A DNA stretch of 36,840 nucleotides. Origin: UBA4661 sp002405405. Lineage in GTDB: Bacteria; Bacteroidota; Ignavibacteria; Kapaibacteriales; UBA4661. A program made the position numbers and the translations under genes. Location of the stretch: contig DAIUAL010000009.1 of assembly GCA_036847245.1 (NCBI GenBank), positions 1 to 36,840 on the forward strand. The letters are read 5' to 3'. Positions 1-7,084 of the stretch are shown one piece after another (the stretch's first letter is position 1; every line of letters begins with the position of its first letter). The notes beneath the pieces are model-generated. The model was not told the DNA's origin. It did not search any database and worked only from the letters and a program-made list of their open reading frames with translations.

Positions 1-50
1 CTCGCAATACATCAATTGTAATTTCGGAGAAAACTCTTCCGATATTGTTG

Positions 51-122
51 CTGGGGCGGCAGGATTCGAACCTACGAATGGCGGATCCAAAGACCGCTGC
101 CTTACCACTTGGCGACGCCCCA
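51..122 (-). tRNA. tRNA-Gln (anticodon UUG)
   Basis: Read on the minus strand, the stretch folds as a cloverleaf. It has a 7-bp acceptor stem (TGGGGCG with CGCCCCA), a D arm GCC..GGC, an anticodon loop CTTTGGA giving anticodon TTG, and a T arm with GGTTCGAATCC. The discriminator base is G, as is usual for glutamine tRNA. The CCA end is not encoded. Base pair 31-39 is a U-U mismatch, so only four pairs close the anticodon stem. The next gene upstream is divergent (the heptosyltransferase). Confidence 0.95.
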
Positions 123-266
123 ATACACCATCTATGCTACATGCGCAAAAACTGCCGTAAAGAGATTACAAATATACATGGCTCCGAAATTCCTTGCAAA
201 AAAATCTTTCGCAATTTTCTTCGTGTATTTTTGTTGTTCTCAACACTCATTTGTCATAATGTTTTT

Positions 267-1325
267 ATGCTGCATACTACTGTTCGCTCCCTTCTTCTTA
301 TCCGACTCTCTTCAATGGGTGATGTTCTTCTTTCGACTGCACTTGCTCGACAAATTCGCGCAACATATCCGAATGCACGTATTGATATTGTTACTGATGC
401 ACGATTTGCCGATTGCTATCGGCATAATCCACACATTAATACGCATTATACCGTAACACCACAAAGCCGCATACCCCAAGAGTATTCAGCGCAAGAGTAT
501 GAGGTTATCGTTGATCTCCAAAAAAACATCCGCTCGCGCGCACTCACACGCTATACGCCTGCAAACATCTATCGAATAGATAAATCTCGCATCAAAAAAC
601 TTGCTTTAGTATATGCAGGTGTTAACTTCTATGATTCTATCGAACATATTACCGACCGATACCGCCGTGCAGCCTCTTCACTCCCTTTGGTAGAAGATAC
701 ACAAGGATTAGAATTATGGCTTCCGGAAGAAGAGCAGCTACAATTTTATCCGCCTGAAGTACGTCTGCTCAACAGCCGGCAACCCATTACTATTGCACTT
801 GCGCCGGGAGCACACCATGCCACTAAACAGTGGCTTCCCGAATCTTTTGCAGAACTTGCAATTGTACTCTTCGAGCGATATGAAGCAAAAATTCTTCTCC
901 TTGGCGGTGTAGACGATGTAGAGCTGTGTCAGAATATTTCTACTCGTATTCTCGAAAAAGCAAAGGCATGTCATTACTCCATTGTTGTAGAGAATCATGC
1001 AGGTGCAAGTTCACTCTTCACAACTGCACGTCTGCTTGATACGACACATCTACTAGTTACCAATGATACCGGCGTTATGCATATTGGCTCGGCACGCAGG
1101 GTCCCTCTTGTCGCCATATTTGGCTCTACAGTGCAAGAATTCGGTTTTACACCTTATCGCGTACCGCATCGGATTGTAGAAATTCCGCGTGCAGAACTTT
1201 CCTGCCGACCATGCACACATATTGGCAGAGCGAAGTGCCCTAAAAAACATTTTCGCTGTATGCGTGATCTTCACGTTGATCACGTTGTCACTGCAGTAAA
1301 CTCTTTATGGGGAAGCGTATATTAA
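267..1325 (+). CDS. ADP-heptose:LPS heptosyltransferase-like protein (glycosyltransferase family 9)
   Basis: The product is about 352 residues and is predicted to add a heptose or similar sugar to the lipopolysaccharide core on the inner face of the inner membrane. The N-terminal strand LLLIRLSSMGDVLLSTAL matches the acceptor-side start of GT9 enzymes. The middle has APGAHHATKQWLPESFAEL, the family's PGA..K.W nucleotide-sugar region. LLVTNDTGVMHIGSA with PLVAIFGST near the C-terminus is the classic GT9 signature. A cysteine-rich tail (CRPCTHIGRAKCP) follows, as in many WaaF-type proteins. The reading frame is open upstream into DNA antisense to the tRNA, so I chose the ATG just before LHTTVRSLLLIR; no clear Shine-Dalgarno supports it. 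The gene is divergent from tRNA-Gln and convergent with the cyclase. The exact sugar and acceptor cannot be read from sequence. Confidence 0.9.
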   Translation: MLHTTVRSLLLIRLSSMGDVLLSTALARQIRATYPNARIDIVTDARFADCYRHNPHINTHYTVTPQSRIPQEYSAQEYEVIVDLQKNIRSRALTRYTPANIYRIDKSRIKKLALVYAGVNFYDSIEHITDRYRRAASSLPLVEDTQGLELWLPEEEQLQFYPPEVRLLNSRQPITIALAPGAHHATKQWLPESFAELAIVLFERYEAKILLLGGVDDVELCQNISTRILEKAKACHYSIVVENHAGASSLFTTARLLDTTHLLVTNDTGVMHIGSARRVPLVAIFGSTVQEFGFTPYRVPHRIVEIPRAELSCRPCTHIGRAKCPKKHFRCMRDLHVDHVVTAVNSLWGSVY

Positions 1326-1341
1326 GATAAATCGTTAACTC

Positions 1342-1378
1342 ATGACAATAGCTACTGCAACCTCAGCTTTTATGTCAT
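1342..1378. terminator. Possible hairpin between convergent genes
   Basis: ATGACA (1342-1347) pairs with TGTCAT (1373-1378), and AGCT (1350-1353) with AGCT (1365-1368). It sits exactly between the heptosyltransferase and cyclase stop codons. No long T tract follows on either strand, so a termination role is weakly supported. Confidence 0.3.
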
Positions 1379-2635
1379 TTATGTAATCTGCGGACGCAAA
1401 AAATAGGTACGCAATCTTCCCTTGCCTTTAACGTCAATCACACCTCGATCATCAAAAATAAATCGTGGGTCGTTTTTAAGAATCTCATACACTTCTTTGC
1501 TGACATGAATACGCCCCGGCTCACCATGCGATTCCATACGCGAGGCGGTATTTACTGTATCACCCCACAAATCGTAGGTCAGTTTACTTGAGCCAATAAC
1601 ACCAGCAACGACTTCCCCGGTATGAATACCAATACGAAAAGCAATATGCTCGGCTTGTAATCGTACGCGCAGAAGAGAGATCGCCACCAACATATCAAGT
1701 GCAAATTCAGCGATACGTTTGCAATGGTCCGGAACATGCTCCGGCAAACCACTGGCCACCATGTAACAATCGCCAATTGTTTTGATCTTTTCAACCTTGT
1801 GCTTTACGGCTAATTCATCAAGCGCGCTAAACAGCGAATCAAGGAGTGCAACAACCTCTGCCGGCGTACGCTCTCCGGAAAGCTTTGTAAATCCTACCAA
1901 ATCAGCAAAGAGAACCGTTACACCCGGAAAGTACTCTGCAATTCGTCCTTCACCACGCTTCATGCGGTTGACAATTGCCGCCGGCAAAGTATTGTACAAC
2001 AAAAGATCTGTTTTCTTTTTCTCTTCATTTAATTCTGTAAACGCTTGACGACGCGCAGATTCTGACAAGAAAAAGAGAATAAAGAGTGTAGCGATAATTC
2101 CGGACATTTGCGTGAATCGATCAAAGAGCATCCAGTCAGAGGGCACTGTTTGCAAAAAAACATGTCCTTGCATGTGAAGAAATGCAATAATCGTAACTGT
2201 ACTTAATTCGATACATAACCATACAATCGCGGAACGCCGACCGGCAAGCATCTGTGCAACTACGGGAATTACTGCTTTGGGGATCATACTCGGCGATACC
2301 AAACCACCCTGCATAACCGCAAAATATGTTGTTAAAACCGATAGTGTCACCAAAGCAAGGTTTGCAGCAAATGCAATTGACTGTGTTTTTCGTAGTGCGA
2401 CAGGAGTCAATGCAAAAAGAATTGTGGCAATGATGGTCAAATTACTTCCCATAACATCGCCAAACATGCGATGTGTAATCACATACATCGGAAATACAAT
2501 GATAGCGGCTGCGGCAAAACCGACCGTTAGTCGGGCACGACGTATTTGTTCAGGCATAGCCTGCCACCCTTGTGGCACACACCATGCAACGAGCACTTCA
2601 TATGTACGAAAAAATGATGCCATGTTATTGACCAT
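1379..2635 (-). CDS. Membrane-anchored class III adenylate cyclase
   Basis: About 418 residues; predicted to make cAMP from ATP. The N-terminal half (about residues 35-195) has roughly six hydrophobic segments, for example VGFAAAAIIVFPMYVI and GIIATLFILFFL. A short linker helix (LLLYNTLPAAIVNRMKRGE) leads into the catalytic domain. Metal-binding Asp residues are in VTVLFADLVGFT (about D245) and KTIGDCYM (about D289). The EKIK lysine and the YDLWG aspartate are the pair that selects adenine over guanine, and Asn and Arg of DTVNTASRM are the transition-state residues, so all key positions are present. The frame is open to an ATG at 2731, inside the upstream acetyltransferase gene; I chose the ATG at 2635, which removes the overlap (2623 is also possible). 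No Shine-Dalgarno decides it. The catalytic domain closely resembles that of the TPR-cyclase at 27-29 kb. Confidence 0.9.
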   Translation of the reverse strand: MVNNMASFFRTYEVLVAWCVPQGWQAMPEQIRRARLTVGFAAAAIIVFPMYVITHRMFGDVMGSNLTIIATILFALTPVALRKTQSIAFAANLALVTLSVLTTYFAVMQGGLVSPSMIPKAVIPVVAQMLAGRRSAIVWLCIELSTVTIIAFLHMQGHVFLQTVPSDWMLFDRFTQMSGIIATLFILFFLSESARRQAFTELNEEKKKTDLLLYNTLPAAIVNRMKRGEGRIAEYFPGVTVLFADLVGFTKLSGERTPAEVVALLDSLFSALDELAVKHKVEKIKTIGDCYMVASGLPEHVPDHCKRIAEFALDMLVAISLLRVRLQAEHIAFRIGIHTGEVVAGVIGSSKLTYDLWGDTVNTASRMESHGEPGRIHVSKEVYEILKNDPRFIFDDRGVIDVKGKGRLRTYFLRPQIT

Positions 2636-2694
2636 CGGTGACGAAATTACCCCTTCTACCAATACAGGGATATATGCATGCGCGTTTTTCTGAA

Positions 2695-3243
2695 CTATAA
2701 AATAAGTGACCAAAGTTCCATATCCCGCCATATTTCTTGCACGAGCATATACTCAGGGATCACACCAACCTTGTGAAAACCGTGCCTCTGCAAGAGACGC
2801 TTTGAAGCAATATTCTGCGGCAACACTGTTGCCTCCACACGATGCAAACGCAGTTGGTGCCTACAGAAATCTAATACTTGCGCAATTTGTGCAGTCATAA
2901 TACCACGATTACTCATGGTATGCTTCATTGTGTAACCAAGTCGTGCCGAGAGAATACCTCCATACTCTACTTGCGATAGAGTAATAATGCCGATAAGTTC
3001 CTCACTGATGTCATGATGGCTGATAAAGATGCCGAAGCGGAATTCCCAACCTAATTCTTGCAAAAGAGCATACTGCCTGAGAATATCTTCGTATTGATCG
3101 GCATGATAGTATTCTTCGGGGTACTCTGCTGAATACTGTCCGTGAAACTGCGTATTCGTCAAAAAATATTCTGCACAAGCACCCGCATCATGTGGTAACA
3201 AGAGACGTAGATAGGGTGCTGGCGTAAAACTATCGTTATGCAT
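2695..3243 (-). CDS. GNAT-family N-acetyltransferase (RimJ/RimL type)
   Basis: 182 residues, the usual size for this family, which transfers acetyl from acetyl-CoA to an amine such as a protein N-terminus. The N-terminal part has LRLLLPHDAGACAEYF, typical of the family's first strand and helix. The acetyl-CoA region is represented by SNRGIMTAQIAQVLDF. The C-terminal HRVEATVLPQNIASKRLLQR followed by HGFHKVG is the most recognisable RimJ/RimL signature. The ATG at 3243 follows the HAD gene by 46 bases, so the two may be co-transcribed. The true substrate is unknown, and a role outside ribosomal-protein acetylation is quite possible. Confidence 0.88.
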   Translation of the reverse strand: MHNDSFTPAPYLRLLLPHDAGACAEYFLTNTQFHGQYSAEYPEEYYHADQYEDILRQYALLQELGWEFRFGIFISHHDISEELIGIITLSQVEYGGILSARLGYTMKHTMSNRGIMTAQIAQVLDFCRHQLRLHRVEATVLPQNIASKRLLQRHGFHKVGVIPEYMLVQEIWRDMELWSLIL

Positions 3244-3289
3244 GATATTGAAAACGTGATGCTAATAGCACTAATAAACCACGACAATA

Positions 3290-4096
3290 TTAATCATTGA
3301 CTGTTGTACCATTGAGCGTAGCAAGCAATAGAGGTATTTCGTGTAATGAAAGAACAACATGATCTGCCGCCGGCATTGATTTTTTTTCTTCTATCGTTTG
3401 TCCAAAAAAGTCAAACCAAATTGTTTTCCAACCAACAGCCTTTGCCCCCTCAATATCAGAGCGATAGCTATCGCCAATAAAAACAATCTCCGAATGTTCA
3501 TGGACAGCCGCCTCATCTTCGTCATGCTCGGCAAATCGTGCTTCGACATAATCAAAAATTTCAGCATGTGGTTTCATTACACCAACCTCACCCGAAATTG
3601 CTAGCACACGAAAACGATGTTGCCATCCAAAGTGAGCTAACTTCGCCCGTTGTTGATCGGGGAAACCATTTGTAATCAAACCAATTGGCGCAACACTCTC
3701 TGCCGCCGAAAGCAACTCTTCAGCATGCGGAATAAGTTTCCAATGGCGGCTATATGCTTGCATATAGTATTCACCAATTTCGGTACTGAGAACAGCAAAG
3801 GTTTCTTCAGTATAACGATCTGTGCACTGCAAAATTGTTTGAAGAAATCGTTCCGAACGTAGCTGGCTCGGCGTGATACGTTCATGCGCTAGATCATACC
3901 ATAATTGCTCATTGACTCGATGAAATACCTCAAGAAACTCTTCGTGTTGAATATCCCGAAATACATTTGAATATTTCGCACGTACATCGGCTAGACCTGC
4001 TCGTTCTGCATGAGTATGATCAAGAAGAGTATTATCTAAATCGAAACAAATGGCTTTAATACGCGGAATATGGTGCAATGAGGAAGAGGGTATCAT
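3290..4096 (-). CDS. HAD superfamily hydrolase, subfamily IA (YjjG-like phosphatase)
   Basis: About 268 residues, a cytoplasmic Mg-dependent phosphatase. Motif I is CFDLDNTLLDH with nucleophile D19 and acid/base D21. Motif II is LITNGFP with the conserved Thr, the motif III Lys is in GVMKPHAEIFD, and motif IV is VFIGDSYRSDIEGA with the metal-binding Asp residues. A helical cap lies between motifs I and II, as in subfamily IA. The whole resembles YjjG-type pyrimidine nucleotidases and phosphoglycolate phosphatases, but the substrate is not determined by these motifs. The ATG at 4096 is preferred over one at 4150, because the extra 18 residues (a Cys run, CCCC) have no family counterpart. Confidence 0.9.
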   Translation of the reverse strand: MIPSSSLHHIPRIKAICFDLDNTLLDHTHAERAGLADVRAKYSNVFRDIQHEEFLEVFHRVNEQLWYDLAHERITPSQLRSERFLQTILQCTDRYTEETFAVLSTEIGEYYMQAYSRHWKLIPHAEELLSAAESVAPIGLITNGFPDQQRAKLAHFGWQHRFRVLAISGEVGVMKPHAEIFDYVEARFAEHDEDEAAVHEHSEIVFIGDSYRSDIEGAKAVGWKTIWFDFFGQTIEEKKSMPAADHVVLSLHEIPLLLATLNGTTVND

Positions 4097-4192
4097 GGCA
4101 GATATGTACAAAAAGATGAAGAGGCAACAACAACAATCTCGGCATTGCATTACATTGATTCATACAATTGCAATACCGTATGCTCATAACAC

Positions 4193-5824
4193 TTACTGTG
4201 CCGGCTGTTTATACGGTAATTCGAAAGCAAACGTTGATCCTTTACCTAACTGGATTTTGAACCATACACGTCCGTTGTGGGCTTCAACAATTCTCTTAAC
4301 AATCCACAATCCCAAGCCGGTACTACTTTCACCGCCGGTAGGTTTTGCTCCTAACTGCGTACCACGGGTAAAGGCACGCTGAACATCGGCTTCCGAAAGA
4401 CCAAGTCCATTGTCCATAACTTCAACTGAAAATGTTGTACCCTTATTACGCGTTATGACTTGTACATTCGCACCACGATGAGAATACTTTATTGCATTAC
4501 TTACCAGATTGTCTAAAACTTCTTCTATCTTTTGCGGGTCAAGTTCAGCATCCATAATCGAGCGATCAATATTGGTTGCCATAGTAATATTTTTATTCTT
4601 GGCAGATACAGCGTTATTCTTGACCACACCCTCGGCGATCATATTGATAGAAAACGGTAAAATTGACAAACGGATAGCATTACCCTCCATTGCCATAACC
4701 CGTGAAATCTCTGTTGCAAGCTGCAAGATCTTCGACGATGTTGTTACTAAGTCTTGCATGACATTTTGCTGTTCTTCGGCAGTCAGGTCATACGAGCGCA
4801 ACAATTCAACCAAGCCCTTAATCAGCGATGCAGGATTTTTAATATCATGAACGGCAATTGCAAAGAGATCATCTTTTTGCTGTTGTAATTCCTCCAGCGA
4901 ACGTTTGCTCTCCGCAAGGCGATCTTGTGCTCCTCGCAGCTCTTTATTCGATTCATAAAGCTGGTCAGATTGAACTTGCAGAACTTCAAGTTGTAATCGT
5001 AGCGCCTGAATCTCTGCTCGTAAACCCTCATTCTCACGGAGAAGCTGATCTTGTGAAGGTACTGATGAGTTATTCATCATCGGCGACTGCTCATTCGGCA
5101 ATGGAATGCGATCCATAATACCCACATCCTGCTTTTGAGCATTACTGTGAGAACGTCGTCGTAACAAGATGATAGCAATGGCAATAATACCCGCGTCCCC
5201 CAGAATAATTGACCCCCACAGTACAACACTTGCAAGTGTACTATGCGACTGTTCACTCTCAATTTCTGCATCTTTCTTCTTACGTTCTTCTTCTTGCTTG
5301 GCAAGTTCTTCTGCTTTCTTTTTACGTTCTGCGGCTCGTAGATTATTGACCGTAAAATGCAATTGTGCCGCTTCTGCTGTCCACTGTTTCGCAGGAGAAA
5401 ACGCGGACACATCAAAACTATGTTCCCCTTCAGGCAATTGTGTAAAAACTACAGAGGTAAAACGATTCGATTGTTCGCGCTCTGCACCATCAGACAAAAT
5501 AAGCTTCGTACGAAAAAGCACAGGATCAGGGGAGCCGGATTTTTTAACCCCAAAAACTATCAGCAGTGTATCGGTTTGTGCCAACAAAACATCGTTCAAT
5601 TCCTCAACTCGAAGTGCTATTCCATTCAAGCGTACTTCTGTAATCACCGTTTTACGAATCTCCTCAGTCTGCTTTGATGGAGTACTCTCCCCTTGAGCAT
5701 AAACTGGCATTGGTATGTGATCCGCAAGGATTACTATCAACAACAGCATCAATACAGTACAAACAAAGCGCTTGCACTGCTGTTCAACTCTTTTGCAGAG
5801 ATGGCAACATGATGCTATCGGCAT
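4193..5824 (-). CDS. Membrane sensor histidine kinase with Y_Y_Y-like sensor domain
   Basis: About 543 residues. A signal peptide (hydrophobic VLMLLLIVILA, likely cut after VYA) leads into an extracytoplasmic domain, about residues 55-160. Its end, LPEGEHSFDVSAFSP..AAQLHFTVNN, resembles the Y_Y_Y domain of Bacteroidota hybrid kinases. A charged Lys/Glu helix precedes one transmembrane segment (about 196-222, ending LLRRR). A long coiled coil follows, then the dimerisation H-box AVHDIKNPASLI (His about 326), N-box NLVSNAIKYS, G1 MDNGLGLS and G2 GGESSTGLGLWIVK. No receiver domain or adjacent response regulator is present. The beta-propeller repeats that usually come before Y_Y_Y are absent. The ATG at 5824 is chosen because it yields the signal peptide and avoids overlap with gmd. 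Confidence 0.9.
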   Translation of the reverse strand: MPIASCCHLCKRVEQQCKRFVCTVLMLLLIVILADHIPMPVYAQGESTPSKQTEEIRKTVITEVRLNGIALRVEELNDVLLAQTDTLLIVFGVKKSGSPDPVLFRTKLILSDGAEREQSNRFTSVVFTQLPEGEHSFDVSAFSPAKQWTAEAAQLHFTVNNLRAAERKKKAEELAKQEEERKKKDAEIESEQSHSTLASVVLWGSIILGDAGIIAIAIILLRRRSHSNAQKQDVGIMDRIPLPNEQSPMMNNSSVPSQDQLLRENEGLRAEIQALRLQLEVLQVQSDQLYESNKELRGAQDRLAESKRSLEELQQQKDDLFAIAVHDIKNPASLIKGLVELLRSYDLTAEEQQNVMQDLVTTSSKILQLATEISRVMAMEGNAIRLSILPFSINMIAEGVVKNNAVSAKNKNITMATNIDRSIMDAELDPQKIEEVLDNLVSNAIKYSHRGANVQVITRNKGTTFSVEVMDNGLGLSEADVQRAFTRGTQLGAKPTGGESSTGLGLWIVKRIVEAHNGRVWFKIQLGKGSTFAFELPYKQPAQ

Positions 5825-5915
5825 ACAAACAATAGACACAATAAAGAAGAAGTAATGTACAAATGCAAAATAGCAGTCAATAGTGAACACTCTTCGCAGG
5901 GACAGAGAAAAGAAC

Positions 5916-6935
5916 TTAATGTTCTGCTTCTTGCACAATTTTACCGCTGAGTTGTCGATCTAATAATTCAATATCAGCATCAACCATCAAGCGAGCAAGT
6001 TCGGCAAAACGTGTCTTAGGTTCCCATCCAAGTTTTTCTTTTGCTTTGGAATAATCGCCAATGAGCAAATCTACTTCTGCGGGGCGGAAATATTTTGGAT
6101 CAATTTCGACATAGTCTTGCCAATTCAATCCTGCATGAGAAAAAGCAACTTCGAGGAATTCACGAATAGTGTGTGTTTCGTTAGTTGCTACTACATAATC
6201 GTCGGGTGTATCTTGTTGCAGCATCAACCACATCGCCTCAACATACTCTTTTGCGTAACCCCAATCACGCTTAGAATCGATATTACCCATGAAGAGCTTT
6301 TTCTGTAAACCACGCTTAATATGCGCAACAGCACGAGAAATTTTTCTTGTGACAAAGGTTTCTCCACGACGTGGTGATTCATGATTAAAAAGAATACCAT
6401 TACACGCAAACATGTCATAAGACTCACGATAGTTCACCGTAATCCAATATGCATATACTTTTGCAGCTGCATACGGACTGCGCGGATAGAAGGGCGTTGT
6501 TTCTTTTTGTGGCACTTCTTGTACCAAGCCATACATTTCGCTGGATGATGCCTGATAAAACTTTGCTTTTACACCTGTCTCACGAATAGCATCAAGTAGA
6601 CGTAATGTACCAAGCCCCGTAACATCGCCTGTATATTCAGGAATATCAAAACTTACGCGCACATGACTTTGTGCTCCGAGATGGTAAATCTCTGTTGGCT
6701 CGACTTTTTCAATCAAACGATTGAGGCTCGATGAATCTGCCAGATCCCCATAATGCAAGAATAATTTAGTAGACTCTAGGTGGGGGTCGGTGTAAATATG
6801 ATTAATCCGCGAAGTATTAAATGATGAAGCACGACGAATAATGCCATGAACTTCATATCCTTTTGATAATAATAATTCTGTAAGATAAGAGCCATCTTGT
6901 CCGGTAATACCGGTAATTAACGCTTTTTTCGACAT
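5916..6935 (-). CDS. gmd: GDP-mannose 4,6-dehydratase
   Basis: About 339 residues; converts GDP-mannose to GDP-4-keto-6-deoxymannose, the first step toward GDP-fucose, rhamnose or perosamine used in surface glycans. It is a short-chain dehydrogenase (extended type). NADP binding is by GITGQDGSYLTELL at the N-terminus, followed by HGIIRRASSFNTSRI, a GMD hallmark. The catalytic SSSEMYG and YxxxK (SPYAAAKVYAYW) are both present, as is HESPRRGETFVTRKI. The ATG at 6935 gives MSKKALITG, the standard start; the 24-residue upstream extension has no family counterpart. No GDP-fucose synthase follows, so the final sugar is unknown. Another surface-sugar gene, the heptosyltransferase, is 5 kb away. Confidence 0.96.
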   Translation of the reverse strand: MSKKALITGITGQDGSYLTELLLSKGYEVHGIIRRASSFNTSRINHIYTDPHLESTKLFLHYGDLADSSSLNRLIEKVEPTEIYHLGAQSHVRVSFDIPEYTGDVTGLGTLRLLDAIRETGVKAKFYQASSSEMYGLVQEVPQKETTPFYPRSPYAAAKVYAYWITVNYRESYDMFACNGILFNHESPRRGETFVTRKISRAVAHIKRGLQKKLFMGNIDSKRDWGYAKEYVEAMWLMLQQDTPDDYVVATNETHTIREFLEVAFSHAGLNWQDYVEIDPKYFRPAEVDLLIGDYSKAKEKLGWEPKTRFAELARLMVDADIELLDRQLSGKIVQEAEH

Positions 6936-7004
6936 GAAGAGATGTAAAAAATAAAAATGAAACAACCAGCACACGAACCCACACAGTGCTACTTTGTGCA
7001 TCTG

Positions 7005-7012
7005 CAAATATA
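7005..7012 (-). promoter_or_regulatory. Candidate Bacteroidota-type -7 element for gmd
   Basis: On the minus strand the bases read TATATTTG, matching the TAnnTTTG -7 consensus described for Bacteroidota sigma factors. It lies about 70 bases upstream of the gmd ATG. I cannot find a good TTG-type -33 partner at the expected distance, so this is tentative. Confidence 0.3.
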
Positions 7013-7017
7013 GTAAT

Positions 7018-7049
7018 TACCATAACACAGCCCTGTGGAAATACCATAA
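7018..7049. repeat. Direct repeats flanking a small palindrome upstream of gmd
   Basis: TACCATAA occurs at 7018-7025 and again at 7042-7049, 24 bases apart. Between them is CACAGCCCTGTG (7026-7037), a near-perfect palindrome. The spacing of a little over two helical turns and the position in front of gmd suggest a regulator-binding site, but this could be chance. Confidence 0.35.
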
Positions 7050-7084
7050 TACGAGTTCTTCTTCATGTCTTTTGCACTATGAAG

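Noticed and set aside
1..50. Hairpin TCGGA..TCCGA after tRNA-Gln as a terminator
   Set aside because: The stem is short and bulged and is not followed by a T tract on the minus strand.
45..266. Open frame upstream of the heptosyltransferase start, about 74 codons
   Set aside because: It runs antisense through tRNA-Gln and its translation shows no glycosyltransferase similarity; the family start fits the ATG at 267.
2636..2731. Extended N-terminus of the cyclase
   Set aside because: It overlaps the GNAT 3' end by 37 bases and adds a stretch with no clear function; internal ATGs are adequate.
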